Positions 39,301 through 50,860 of a stretch of 64,000 bases of DNA are shown piece after piece. Origin of the DNA: Argopecten irradians (taxonomy: Eukaryota > Mollusca > Bivalvia > Pectinida > Pectinidae); contig NC_091134.1 of the NCBI RefSeq assembly GCF_041381155.1, positions 58,373,467 to 58,437,466 of the forward strand, given 5' to 3'. The translations under genes and the position numbers were made by a program. Under the pieces are notes generated by a model. The model ran no database searches. It was not told the origin of the DNA and saw nothing but the letters and a program-made list of their open reading frames with translations. Position 1 is the stretch's first letter, and every line of letters starts with the position of its first letter.

Positions 39301-40112
39301 GACAACACTTTTAAAAGGAGAACAAACCCAAACGTTAAAGTCACCACCGAATAATAATATTACTCTCGTTTAATTCGGCCATCGATAAAGGCTTGATAAA
39401 AACAAGAATAATTTTTATTACAGTAGAAAATTTTCAAAGTTTACCTTTACTTTCCGATTATCCTTTCTTTTATCGCTTGGCTGAACTTTTTTTCCAGGCA
39501 TGGGTGATTCTAATCCGAGCGAAAACGTTCTTATTAAACTGGTTTGTCGATACAGTCTGGAGTTTGTTTGGTATCTATAAGGAGCTGAGCATCGGTTGGG
39601 TGTTCAGGAATGAGAGTTATCCCCTAATAACATGACATTTGTAAAAAGCCAGATTCAACATACATAAAACTTCTGGAGGGCTGAAAATTCTTAAAACCTT
39701 GTATTTTCCATAGTCAATGCACTGCACAGTTAAAACACTTAAATCATAAACCAAAACCTAAACATTTACTATACTTTTGTTCCTATGCTTCAATGTCTCG
39801 ATCGTTTTTATCCATTGTGGAATTTTATCAATTGTTTCTATATTAATCTCTTGGCTTGGAAGATGTTGTTGCATTTGTCCATGATCTGTTGAAATTGTGA
39901 GAAGAGAAATGACAAAACAGTTACGTAAATAACACACATTCAGCTTTACAGAGAGAATAAATACACTTTTACCAATCTATGATTGATCAATTAAAGGCCC
40001 ACTACCTTTCCGAAACGGCTTTTAATTTTCAAAAATGGGAATGTAAAACGAGATTAATAATTTTGCGCAAAAGTTACTAACTTACCATAAATACTACATT
40101 CATCATCACCTT
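24290..40112 (-). CDS. Ubiquitin-specific protease USP-A (canonical active site), 20 exons seen
   Basis: Exons, minus strand: 40112-40086, 39885-39770, 37402-37327, 36442-36399, 35989-35889, 35030-34919, 34004-33855, 32603-32517, 31564-31457, 31213-31172, 30930-30883, 30669-30628, 30488-30367, 29832-29765, 28190-28123, 27838-27779 (weak GTCGTA donor), 27620-27521, 27365-27289, 24857-24798, 24505-24290. All phases agree; about 573 aa are visible and the first exon is unresolved. It is a cysteine deubiquitinase: Cys box GLPNLGNTCFANSVLQ is one exact exon, then KQEDSHAF, IFEGMMKNQF, CRKC of the zinc ribbon, LPKILVLQMGRF, and the His box LFGVINHQG with GGHY, WYRCNDS and EPYLLFY. The first zinc CxxC pair is degenerate. 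N-terminal residues (exons 35989 to 33855) form an ordered-looking region of about 120 aa I do not recognise. Introns are long and full of small transposons. Substrate (ubiquitin or an ISG15-like modifier) is unknown. Confidence 0.88.
26440..27135 (+). pseudogene. Broken YqaJ-type nuclease/recombinase domain fragment
   Basis: Intronless plus-strand coding remnant inside the last long intron of USP-A. Visible family features are SASNFGHIVKMRDG, an open stretch at 26485-26763 with GKQHE and CGLVV followed by P.LGT, and further on GLLEITC, in the order seen in YqaJ-domain proteins (..GASPDG..LEIKCP..) that are often carried by mobile elements in invertebrates. The copy is clearly broken and old. 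Confidence 0.6.
28955..29257 (+). mobile_element. MITE with ~20-bp terminal inverted repeats
   Basis: The left end aaagatgctccactgtcgac and right end gtcagcggtgtagcatcttt are imperfect inverted repeats around a ~300-bp AT-rich body in a USP-A intron. A related copy lies at 35385-35690. No coding capacity. Confidence 0.55.
29340..29690 (+). other. GC-richer block with an ATG open frame in a USP-A intron, unidentified
   Basis: A short GC-rich block (tccccggaattggtaggcg...cccccggggaaataacc) precedes a 75-codon frame starting caacaATGGCAACG at 29453. The sequence is hydrophobic and resembles nothing I know. It could be the start of a small nested gene or promoter-like sequence, or chance. Confidence 0.2.
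32080..32400 (+). repeat. Degenerate short repeats and SINE-like 3' tail
   Basis: Irregular copies of gcgactac...gtgagtcac flank a unit reading ggctcggttataaccggaac then aaggacgttaagccccatca and (caat)n at about 32298-32352, which resembles the 3' tail of tRNA-derived SINEs frequent in molluscs. No 5' part is recognised. Confidence 0.4.
33291..33374. repeat. Foldback repeat (17-bp perfect arms)
   Basis: aactgttaccagattgg (33291-33307) and ccaatctggtaacagtt (33358-33374) are perfect inverted repeats separated by 50 bp, in a USP-A intron; a short MITE or hairpin. Confidence 0.6.
35385..35690 (+). mobile_element. Related copy of the 28955-29257 MITE, left end missing
   Basis: It shares tatatatat...aattaacacaaa, cttttggtgcatg, ttgaagtaaaattagaa and tgttttgatagcggtgtcaa with the first copy and ends in ggtggagcatctt. 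It carries a short internal duplication (aaaccctagtgcaaagtaag). The left inverted repeat is not seen. Confidence 0.45.
37602..37692. repeat. Foldback element in a USP-A intron
   Basis: gatattccttgtttctt plus aatgaataccagt pairs with actggtattcatc plus aagaaacaatgaatatc around a ~22-bp loop, a short near-perfect inverted repeat of MITE type. Confidence 0.6.
37860..38200 (-). repeat. Dispersed repeat, inverted relative of 17560-17870
   Basis: Contains ccgagaatggcgcg, attgatttggaaaacatatt and aatcgtacattnaaacgt, reverse complements of blocks in the earlier copy. Confidence 0.5.
38491..38695. mobile_element. Palindromic MITE, ~47-bp inverted ends
   Basis: ggaataattcacgtaccacg...gcgtttgtgc and gcacaaacgttatc...cgtggtacgtgaattattcc form long, slightly imperfect inverted repeats around ~110 bp. 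Each arm carries a CACGTG core. No target duplication is certain. Confidence 0.7.
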
Positions 40113-40647
40113 CTAAACAATGAAATCAAAATAAATTAATCGTTATATTTCATAAAGCAGGTCGTCTTATGTTTCCCACGAGTTCCTGCGCAAGGCGAAA
40201 TGAATCTTCACTATTAACATAGATAATGGAGAGGATCTTGCACTTATTTGGTGTTGTTACCTCATCTTAGGCCATCATAGAGATGTATTTAACATATGTT
40301 ATTGTTGTTTTTAAGAAACTTTATTTTTTTATTTCGAGAGGTAGTGGGCATTTAAACAATTAATTAATTAATATCCATAAATTCATTGAAGGAAAATGTC
40401 ATCTGACCTTTCCTATTGCTACCCTTTCAATGTGTTTGTTCAGACATATCCAAGATTTACTAGTAAATAAGAACTGTTGTGAAAAGACTGCTATAGCTCG
40501 TATACATGGGATATCGTCAAAAAGATATTTGGATTTTTTGACATCTTGATACCAATATAAGAATAACATATAATGGAATTATGTGTCAATACGAGTTTGT
40601 CATTAATCATAAAATAACCTGGACCAACATTTTGCTGCACGACCTAC

Positions 40648-40658
40648 CTGTCTTCCAT
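40648..40658 (-). promoter_or_regulatory. Candidate first exon of USP-A (unproven)
   Basis: ATGGAAGACAG followed by donor gtaggt, directly downstream of the ISRE-like array; it parallels the ATGGAACC first exon of USP-B. The phase (2) does not fit the next exon seen (40112), so a small exon is missing or the call is wrong. Confidence 0.3.
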
Positions 40659-40666
40659 CTTGCTTT

Positions 40667-40733
40667 GCTTTCGTTTTTGGTTTTGTACTTTCGTTTTCAA
40701 ACTTTCGTTTTCAAACTTTCGTTTTTATATATC
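40667..40733 (-). promoter_or_regulatory. ISRE-like array and TATA-like box at the USP-A 5' end
   Basis: Read on the minus strand: atatataaaaac, then a 14-bp period GAAAACGAAAGTTT-type array (about three copies, 40687-40727), then AAAAACGAAAGC. GAAANNGAAA is the core bound by interferon regulatory factors. The position just above the candidate first exon fits promoter-proximal control; function is inferred. Confidence 0.5.
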
Positions 40734-41014
40734 ACACAGGCATGATTATCCCTTCTCATGATCCTGGGCGAATACCTTTTCAAAAACTGTTTGTCAAAAC
40801 GAAGCTAAACTTTGACAATGTATATCTTCAAAGAACAGCCACAAAATGACCGTAAACGTAAAAACCCACATGACGTATTCGTATATTAATCACGCGACTT
40901 TGGAATAGTGTCGATATATTTTACATCTGTGCACAGGTGTTAGCTACTGTGAGTATACTATTTATAGTTTTATCCGTTAACATGGTTATTTGTCGCTTTT
41001 TTTCAAATACATAC

Positions 41015-41175
41015 TCTGTATATCCCTGCAATGAAGTTAAGGGAGTAAACTGGAATCGGTTTGTCTGTCTGTCTGTCGACACAACTTTATCTGGCGAACT
41101 CCTAAATTACTTGACAGATTTTGATAAAATTTGGTACACAGAACCCTGGTATAAAGGAGAGTTGAGTATATAGGG
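41015..41175 (+). repeat. Dispersed repeat remnant with (TCTG)n
   Basis: ggagtaaactggaatcggtt, (tctg)n and aattacttgacagattttga resemble widespread invertebrate elements with a TCTG microsatellite next to a conserved block. It lies between USP-A and USP-B. Confidence 0.4.
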
Positions 41176-42085
41176 TTCTGCAATGTCCCCTATTAATGGT
41201 GTTATTACTTAATTTGTGCAGCGGGGAGTATTAGTTGTGGCGACTGTTGTAGAATTGTGTGTTTCTCTTTGTTCCTAGAACATTTATTTAAATGCATACA
41301 ACACTCAACCTTTCGTATATAATGTCTTAATACTTAAGAAGAACATTATGCTGTTTTGATAGTTTGTGTATACGTATAGAGACAGCTATAGGGACAGCTA
41401 GCTTCATTCATAGATTTAAGTGAATAATATTCGACAGTCAGACGAAAAATATCCATGAAATGCCTATATTTTATTTTAAGATAATATATAAAGTTCTTGC
41501 GTGTACTAGTTAATTCCCGTTGTCACATTTACTGTCAAAGATTATTACAAAACTTTGCATTGCCCAAAAAAGAAGACAGTGCAAGGTTTCGTATTATAAT
41601 GTGGCCTATATTATTAAATTTGACCTGAATGGCGATAAGTCCATAGTAAGGACGAAAGTTCTAGATTTGTAGAGGGATGGCCAATACCTTAAACTGTTCG
41701 TTTTTTATACATATACTTTGTATATGCTATCGTCGTGCATTTGTGGAAGTATTTGATCATATTTTTCATTGGCGTACTAGTATAAACGATTGTGCAATAA
41801 GTGATCACATTCACAAAGATCGGTCTGAGTAAACAATTATTTCAAAAACCGTACAAACACAAGTTGAACAACATGAAAACAATGTTTTTATTGAATTGAT
41901 AGCTACATAATGAAGACAAAATTATCTTCCGTAAATAGACAAAAAATATATACATGTATAAGATATCGTATGGATAAAGCTTATCGTTGATATTTTAATA
42001 TTGTAGTTTCTTACATACATTATACAGTCATGTCTAATTTTGTCTATTTATCTTAATTGATGATTAACAATTTTTTTCGGTAGAA
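41176..42085. other. Spacer between USP-A and USP-B, nothing recognised
   Basis: AT-rich sequence downstream of the USP-B stop. No coding or structured element is seen. Confidence 0.4.
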
Positions 42086-45000
42086 CTATACATTTTGTCT
42101 TGGCTCCGATTGCTTGTAGAAGAGAAGATATGCAAAAGGTGAATCAGGCCACTCCTCCATGACCTCTAACCTTCTGACGTAAGAGTCGGCACACAAGTGC
42201 CAGAGATATATATTGTCCGGGTTCCAACCATCTTTTTTAACATAACACCAGTAATGACCTTTCTCTAGGTCTCCCTCGTGACAGATGACCCCGTAAAGGT
42301 CGTAATTTACTTTCTCAGAAGACTCCTGAGTAATATAGAAAAAAGGATACATTTTAATGTGGCTGATTCGTTTTTTAAAAAACACGCACTAGAGCTATTC
42401 GGTCTTTTACCATATCTTACTGAAATGATTATCTAGAGAAAGTTCCGACTTGAATTACGATTTCGAGTATCAGAATTTGATCAACCTTTAAAACCACGTG
42501 AAACCATACGAAAACAGTACTTTTATGACAAAAGATAAAAGCGCGTCATAAGTTAAACAATTTAACATGAAAACATCCTTTGCCAAGACATATGTTTTTG
42601 AATAGAAAAGTTATATTTTCAATAGGTAAATTGATACTATATACATGTAAAAGCAATGTTTTGTTACCTGTGTACAACTGACTGTGAGGAACAGGCTGGT
42701 TGGGTAGTGTACCATTCCATTATGTTTATACAAGTTTCCGTACTCATCCTAAGGAACGTAACCGATTTGAGAAATTCACTTTATTAATAATTTATCTGTA
42801 ATACATTGTACGTTCGTGATACAGTTCACATGCATTATATACGCTATATTAAATGCTTTTGAAGAAAAAAAAAGACATTTTTCATCGGGATAAGAAAGAT
42901 TCAGTTAAAGTTATATCATTATATAGATATGCGTTTCCCAGAAAGTCTAATTCCTGTCCTTATATGCACTTTATTGTTTTAAATGGTGCTAAGATCTAAG
43001 CTGACTTTGGTGCTATCCATCCTCCAATAAACCTGGCCAGGTCTACCCACCTGTTTAAACCGTGCCAACTGTAAAACGAGTATCTCAGGCACAGTCTCCT
43101 TTACACTCTGTTTGTAGGTGATCGTTTCTACAAAATTAGTTATACAAATCATTCTAGCCATTTTTTATGACATAGCATTTGATATTCTAAATTTGTTTTT
43201 TTATGAAGTAGGCAAATTAGTTGTTAAAATTGATCAACTGTTCTCAAATGCAAAACAAACAAAACAGAAAGGATCATTTTATCTCAAATACTGGTGGATT
43301 AAAATTGATATTGACCTCCATGGTATATACCTTCATCCAAACAAATTGAACATGGTACCTGGGCCCCGTCGAAGGTAATTATCTCTTCTAACATTTCAAG
43401 ACCGTCTTCCATCGAACACTGAAATTATTTCATAATTACCAAGGTTTTTAAAGTCTCATATACGTCCTTGCAATTGCAATGGTCCCTTTAACACCTTATA
43501 TCTAATTATTATAAAGGTGAAAACTCATTTTTTTAAAACACCGATAGTTTCCTTATGTCTGATTTTTTAAAAAGGTATTTTATTATTGATTAGCTTATTA
43601 AACATGTGTGATAAAAACTGAAAAAGAACAATACACTTACCTCACTGTTTTCCACTGGCAGGAGCAGGGATCGGAAACACTCGGTGGAACTTTTCTCAAC
43701 CTGTCAACTATTTCTTTTTTAAATTCAGGTTTTACTATTTATAGTTTCTTTTTTATTTTCATGTATATTTTTATTATTATTGTGCAATCTACAGATTTGT
43801 CACCTTGTCTTTTGTACCAGGTTTTACTAAGAAAAAAACCATATTTGTTTTTGTTATTTGAAGACTAATTCTGTGAAAAACAATGACTGTACGTATAGCG
43901 TGTGATACTATCATACCTTTAAAGAACAAGATTTCTAACAATATTTATGCAGTATTTCGATGGGAAAATACAACAAGCATTTATAAAACTTTAAAACAAT
44001 CATTGCAATAATACGTACGTGATCACATGTTGAATACCAAAACATGTGTCGAATCTGTCCTTCAAATAACGATACTGACCCTGAAATAATTAATAAAAAT
44101 AAACAAAAAGTATTCATCACATGAGAACTTTTACTTGATTATAAATAGGTTTTAAATATTTTGAAACATTTAATTATGATACAACTTTCAAGGCAACACA
44201 TCACGTCAATGTACAATACACACAGACAAAATGTCTTCATGTAAAGTCAAAGAAACTTCCGTTAACGTGTTGGGTTATGTCTCAGTTCAATTTCAGTTCA
44301 ATTTCATACTAAGATCGTTTCCTATCAATGTTATCTTGAACATTTTGCCTGTGCACATTATTTTATTATTAATATATTATATTAACATATTCGAAACCAT
44401 TATTTGCACGTCTGAAAAAATGCTGCTGTGTTCAACATATCTTTTTTACAAACAAAGAATGCTCTATAACTGAAAATATTATAATTTCATAATGAAATAC
44501 AGATATTGCGATAGTTGTCATCAACTTGTATGATAATGCAAAACGTCAATGTTTAAATGCAACAATATTATTTGTCAATAAAAGGAGACTTTATGATTGC
44601 ATTTTGGAACCTGAAATTGAGCTGAACTGTTACATTGGTGTCATATTAATTTGAACAGGAAACAAATTATATACTTAGGAAGAAGTTTTTTTCTCAGAAA
44701 CACTACCACACTGCATACTTAATGTTTGGAAGTGATGAGATTGTAATATAGAAATCACACTTACCTTCGATTTCCTCCTCCAAGGCATTAATCAAACACA
44801 GATACAGTGAGTGACAGTCGTTCTGGTTTCCACGGCTGAAACACCCATCCCTATTAAAAATGCAAAAAACAAAGATTTGATAGTTTTGATTGATAGTTGT
44901 GATTCGAGACAATACCAGATGCCTTAAACATAAATAGTCGTATCTTTGTGTCCAATAACTCTAAATACCCTACTGTACAAAGTTAACATTCCTCAAAATT

Positions 45001-48000
45001 AGACATTTAAACAACTACTTAAAGCCTTAAATTTATTTGATTCAATAGTAATTGTTGTGACATAGAACTGCTAACAAAGAATTTTCAATTTTTTGCCAAT
45101 GTAAAGTTTGACAAATTTATCAGTGTAACTTATATAGATAAAAAGTGTATACATTTACCGTTTAGACATTGAATCCTGTAAATCTACCACAAGAGTATAC
45201 AGACTTTCTTCTGTTTGGCTTCTCTCCTGCTTCATATCATTGATATCCACAAATAGTCTAATCAAAATGTCTGCCACATGGTTGCTCTGAAGTAAGACAA
45301 TAATGCGTATCGACAAGATAACCGTATGGAGGATAAGAGAGTTGAAGAGAAGAACGTATAATGACAGGTGAAATCGTCATCTTAAATTATATTACTAAAT
45401 GTTTAATTTAAAATTCAATTGATGGTGTCGTCAATTAAAATGCATTGGACACTGTCTCTCGCACACGCAATATAATATCCATAAAAAACTAAGAGGGTAT
45501 TTCGTACATTGTATGTTTACAGTGTCTTACCTGTTGATTGGATGAAATCAATTTATTCATGAAGCCTGGCGTTTGTGCCAAAACCTGTAATACGAAAATA
45601 TTCATTATTCAACCAAGAGAAGCGCAGTATTTAAATGTATTTTATTGGTTATATGTAGAAAATATAAACGTTGTCTTTAAGCAGCAGAAAACTACCGTCA
45701 AGATTTATTTAGATAAAAGCTTTGATATTATGATAGATAGCCTTGTTTAGACAGTAGCGAAAAAATATTCGAAAATCCTTCGTTGTATTGTGGAAAGACA
45801 TGTTACGTCATCGTCGGTCAGTATAGGCCTACAGCTATTTTCCTGTAGATATTTGTGAACAGTTAGGCATATGACTTAAAATGACTTACCTGGATGAGTG
45901 AAGAAATGTAACATGTGCTCGAATGAACATTTGGAAGGCCCTAGGAGATAGTTAAGGAGAAGACATATGACTTATATATATCCTAATTAAATAAATTGTT
46001 TAACTCTGTAAAGGATACTCGTATCAGATTTCCATCACTTCTGTCAGCATTGTCTACTTTCTTTTCCTCGCTTTTGTCTGCAATGTCTTCTTTGTTTATC
46101 TTGTTGTTCTCTGCATCATCTTCTTTCTTCTTTTTGCTTTGTTCTGTATTGCATTCACTTTTTTCTTCGCTGCCGTCATTGTTTTCTTTCGTTCCATCGC
46201 TTTTACGGTCATCCGATTTGATTGACTCTGAAAGAAGGTAACCATATCGACAATGTTGATTTTATTTCTCACATCCGTGTAAAACCGTTTCACCAGTAAC
46301 GTTGTATATCAACTGAAACCGATCTTTTGCCTCAAAAACTTAAGAGATATCAATGTGACCATTCAAATATTTTAAGGAGATTTTAACGCATTGCCTTATA
46401 ATATGCCATACCTCTGTTATGGAATGCACTCTCCTCGGTTGTTAATTTCGTTTTCTGTATGTTTTCGGCATTCGTATTTTCCTACATTGTATGTAAACAT
46501 ACGTAGCATGTATCAATAAATGATATTTCAACATTTACATATGAACTAATTCTCATCAGTATCTCATCAGTAAAACATCATTGGAAAATCATAATTGGAT
46601 TATATGAATATAATATAATAATATTTACATAAATGCTTAAAGTAATGATAATTGAATGTATACATGATAATGCCACCATTTGAATGTGAAGGTCGTATTT
46701 CTGATATCTGCCATTAACGTTTTATGATACCATGAGTTTTTTTTATCTTTATATACTTTTTAAACAATTAAGTAGATATTTGTTATATTTATATTGACGG
46801 TTTTATTAAACAAGGTTTCCAGAGTTATCTCCCATATACTGCACTAAGCTAAAAACATTACCACGGTTTGTTGGTCACAATCTTTGTCCGGTAACTGACA
46901 TTCCTCTGAATACAATAAAACAATTCAAAACAATAAAACATAACAGTATGTGTATCAGAATGTAAACTTACAGGTATATAAAACTGTTCAATGTCTGGCA
47001 TATAAGTACTTAAATACTGATAAATACCATTCCTATGTCTAGGCGTTCATCAATTACCTATTTGTGTCTTCTTGACATATTTTTAAGTTTTCTTTTATAC
47101 TTTTTACTTGTTTTAAAGGAGTAGATATGATAGGACCAGTATTTGGCCTTAATTTTTCAGGCCGAAAAATATTGACTCTGATCCACATCAATTTCACATC
47201 AATAAATACTCTCATACTTACCATTCATCAAAACATAACTTTTTATAACCATGTACACGATTTGCTCCACCTATGACGTCATCAAATTGATGATTTTCCT
47301 CTTCTAGCCAAATTTTGCTAGAAATTCATCATCTTTAGGTTACAAAAGGCTTGAAATGGATTTAGCCGCCACCTTGGAGCAACTTGATATTTTTTATGGA
47401 TATGCGTAAATACACGATACACAACGTGTGAAAATCTCTTTCTGCTCCACGAAGGCGGCCACATTCATATTTAGAGAAAACCACTCAAAAAGTATGATTT
47501 ATCAAGGATTTTTGTGAAAAATGGCGGGAAACTGCATGTTGATGACGTCATAGAGAACATAATTGGCACATGCGGGATATTTCCGGGATGTAACGTGTTA
47601 GCCATCGTATTCAACTGTTATATGGCCAAATATGTTGTTCTTTACTGGAGAATTAATTTTGGGGCCATATTCGAGTCTTAACGTACCTTCTCCTTTTCAA
47701 TCGAATTAAAAATCCTGTATTCATTCTTTCATTTCGTCTTTGCTTTACTGAAATATCTAATAAAATATACTAATGTTACCTTTTCTATCTGTATCCGTTG
47801 TATCTGTGCCACGTTCCTATGATAAAAACAGATAACTTACATGTACCTTAACTCGTTATAACAACATCTATAGTAAATGTGTATTGCGTTACTCGTTTTA
47901 AGATAAAACACACTGATTTTGATTGTTCGTAGATAAACTAACTAGATAGATAAAAAAGCAAATTATGATTAAATGTCTTTTAACGCATGGACATTCAATT

Positions 48001-50805
48001 AGTTGTTCTCATGAGCTATCTTAGAATGTGCTGAGAAAATAGCTTAAGCAATTCGATAAAATAAATAAACAATTCAATCTAGTAAAAAGCAATTTCGTTT
48101 TGAGTGGAAGCGACGAAGAAATCAAAACCTCTGATACAGTATCATGTCCACGATCATCAATGTCTGTATTGTTCCCAGGTTGGGTGTGACCCCCTCTTAA
48201 TCCATCCATGATTTCTGTAAATAAATAAATATTGTAATTGTTGACTTATAATCCTAAATCTAAAATAAAGCAAGTCTTTCAACTTTATTCTCATTAAATC
48301 TGAACTCAAATTACACTATACATAATAGCCAGAATTACATAACGTAATTATCATTAACTTTAATTAACCTTTTTGAAACCGTTATTATAATGACAAATTC
48401 GAGCACTCGCACCAATAACTACTTGAAATGCAATTAGCGCTTTCAAGAATTAGCGCAAAAGTCCATCTGCAACAAGGATTGACACAAGATTTCTACTACA
48501 ATATATATATATATAGTTTCAGTATTACCATTGTCCTGTGTTTCTGTGATTGTGTCTGACACACGTTGTTGTTGTTGGCCGTGATCTTCCTTGTTCAAAT
48601 TATACTTGCTGTCGTTATTTGTCACAGGAAGTTGTTTGGCAATGTTAGGTTTCGAATTGTGTTTGGCTGGAGTAGATCCCTTCAAAACAAAAAACATACG
48701 GACTACTGAGTGTAAACCTGACAATTAACGCTAAGACTTGATTAGGAACACACATATAAAGTTGTTGTTATATCTTTATTCCTATAGTTTAATTTGTAAT
48801 CCATGTTAACCAGACTGAATACGTTACATTTGTAACTTTTAATAAGATACAGTGGCGTAGGAAGATGAAACGTAATGGGGAGGGGGGGGGGGGGCAAAGG
48901 TCCTCAATATTTTGTAAACTCCCCCCGCCGTCGCACCTTCAGGAGGAGATTAATTACATTTTTCATATATCATTAAATTTAATCCTTGTACACATTTATA
49001 GACAGTGGGGTCGCTACAAGGAAATTAACGAATACGCAAATTGGCCAAATTAGCGTGTGAGCGTCAAAGGCGCGAGATTTTGGTGTTTTAGGGGTCTGGG
49101 GGTGACCCCTGGGAAAAAATATTGTATTTTAGAATGCTGAGACGAGTTTTACAATGTATTTTGATGATTTTGCGAGTGCCCGAAAGCGCGAGATTTTGGT
49201 GTTTGGGGGGTCCGGGGGTCACCCCAGAAAAAAAATCACGGTTTAGAATGACTTATATGAGTTTTACCATGCATTTTGACGAATTTGCGAGCGCCCAAAG
49301 GCGCGAGAATTTGGTGTTAGGGGGTCGCGGGGGTGTCCCCCGGGAAAAAAGTACGATTTAGAATGGCTGAGATGAGTTTTATGATGTATTTTAATGATTA
49401 TAAAGCGTTCTTAACATGGTAATTTTTCGATTTAAAGCTACTTGCATTTAGAAATGATAATTGTGTCGTCATAACATTATGCAACCCTACTCGATCTGAA
49501 TATACCGGCTTCACACCATCGGCACATTGTTGTGTAACATAAAAAATGAATTAATTGTCTCGCTAAGACATATAAACAAATTGATCTTTTAAGAGACATT
49601 TTTTTAAAATAGTACATAGAATCCCTTGATGGACATTTTTAGTCTAGTTCGTGTGTATTGAATTTTTACTATTTAAGGTTTGACATTACGTGCTTGAACG
49701 TTTTAGGAAATGCGCCGCGCAGCGGAAAATTTTCTAGAATGAAGTAGGAAAAATGTGCAGGAGGACCCTTTTTTCTCTCTCAAATAAGCATTATGGGGGG
49801 GGGCAAAAAGACATGTTTGCCCCCCCCCCGCTTCCTACGCCCCTGAGATATTGTTCATAGATATTAAACTTGATAACCATATAAATTCTTTCGAGATCCC
49901 TACGTACCATTATACTGCACTTTTCATATAGGAGTGATAGGGATCTGTGTAAGATGGTACTTCATTTTCCGCCATTCATCTGAAATGAAATTATACGATT
50001 TGTTTTGTGCCTTACACATAAAATCTATTGACAGTAAACTTGAAGTTTAAACTTATCAATAATGTATATAAATGTAGGTATATACATGCTATTATAGTTT
50101 TGCAAGAATGTACATATATATAACTATGAATAAAAAGTGTGTTCTATGTATCGATCAAACAAGTTAGGAAAACAAGACACACGGGTTATCAATGAATTTT
50201 AATACTACGCCAGTAATGTGTATACATAATGTGTGTACCTATTCCATGACAACACATACGCCAGTCTGCTTACCTTTTCATGCGTATAGAAACTTCCGTG
50301 TTTCCAAACAAAATCGTTAACGAAACAATATCGGTGAAAACCAATGCATTCCTTATAAAATTTCTAGGCAAAACGAAAGATATATTCCACAATGTGAACC
50401 ATGAGATCCAAACACAAAAAACACTCTACTCTGCTTTACGAAACGAAAGCGGAAGTTTATACTTATCCACGTTGAGTCATAAGTTTAAAAGTTGAGTTCA
50501 AAATTATTTTATTTGTATATACATATGTATATTTGAAAGTAAAGTTAATAATTGTCATCTACAATATTTTAAAATGACACACATAAATTTGTTAACTTAT
50601 CTCAAAGAGAAAACGAAAGTAGAATTTTTTTCTAGTTACAAGCTATGGTAATATATAGCGAAAACGAAAGTTGAAACCCAATTTCAAAACGAAAACGCAA
50701 GTAGGAATTTTATGAAAATGTTCTATTTCAGAATACACTCCGAGAGGAAAGGTTCTGTTTGAATCAACTCACCGTCTGAACCTTAGCTTCAGTTTTTGGT
50801 TCCAT
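42086..50805 (-). CDS. Ubiquitin-specific protease USP-B with altered Cys box, complete (17 exons, 518 aa)
   Basis: Exons: 50805-50773, 48679-48529, 48214-48129 (weak GTTTTG donor), 47816-47780, 46905-46862, 46481-46412, 46227-46019, 45940-45890, 45584-45531, 45286-45159, 44850-44765, 44080-44019, 43700-43641, 43418-43331, 43127-43051, 42748-42668, 42325-42086. The phases close perfectly from ATG to TAG (1557 nt). Residues 1-210 are hydrophilic, Lys/Glu/Asn-rich and probably disordered. The USP domain follows: Cys box GLPNVHSSTCYISSLIQ (one residue longer than normal, LGN replaced by VHSS), GNQNDCHS, LFEGQ, CSIC, VPEILVLQLARF, then YDLYGVICH, KGHYWCYVK, HLCADSYV and AYLLFY. Cys and His are present, but oxyanion geometry may differ, so activity is uncertain. 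The catalytic intron phases equal those of USP-A. The short catalytic domain is reminiscent of the ISG15 protease USP18, which is not proof. ISRE-like motifs lie in intron 1 and just above the ATG. Confidence 0.88.
48850..49845 (+). mobile_element. Non-autonomous DNA transposon, CAGTGGCGTAGGAAG ends
   Basis: Ends cagtggcgtaggaag and cttcctacgcccctg are inverted repeats; 5-bp flanks AGATA on both sides (48845-48849, 49846-49850). The interior has G-runs next to the ends and about three ~115-bp subrepeats (gcgagattttggtgtt...gagttttacaatg) at 49070-49400. It sits in USP-B intron 1. No transposase; superfamily not determined. Confidence 0.75.
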
Positions 50806-50860
50806 ATTAAAGATCAATAGAAGAGGATGAAGATATAGGTTGATAGTGCGAAAACGTAAG
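50609..50860 (+). promoter_or_regulatory. ISRE-like cluster around exon 1 of USP-B
   Basis: GAAAACGAAAG at 50609-50619, GAAAACGAAAGTTGAAAC at 50660-50677 (three GAAA cores in IRF spacing), TCAAAACGAAAACG at 50684-50698, and GAAAACGTAAG at 50850-50860 just above the ATG. Most lie in intron 1. IRF control is inferred from motif only. Confidence 0.45.

Noticed and set aside
40648-40658. ATGGAAGACAG as proven first exon of USP-A
   Set aside because: Splice phase 2 conflicts with the next exon seen (needs phase 1); kept only as a candidate.
42979-43050. Read-through of USP-B exon 15 into VGRPGQVYWRMDSTKVSLDL
   Set aside because: A strong donor (CAG|GTGGGT) at 43050 and direct homology of the next exon (DEYGNLYK) fit better; the read-through ends in a stop without a usable donor.
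43118-43378. 86-codon plus frame
   Set aside because: Antisense shadow of USP-B exons 14 and 15.
45996-46241. 81-codon plus frame rich in Ser/Leu/Phe
   Set aside because: Antisense of the Lys/Glu-rich USP-B exon 7.
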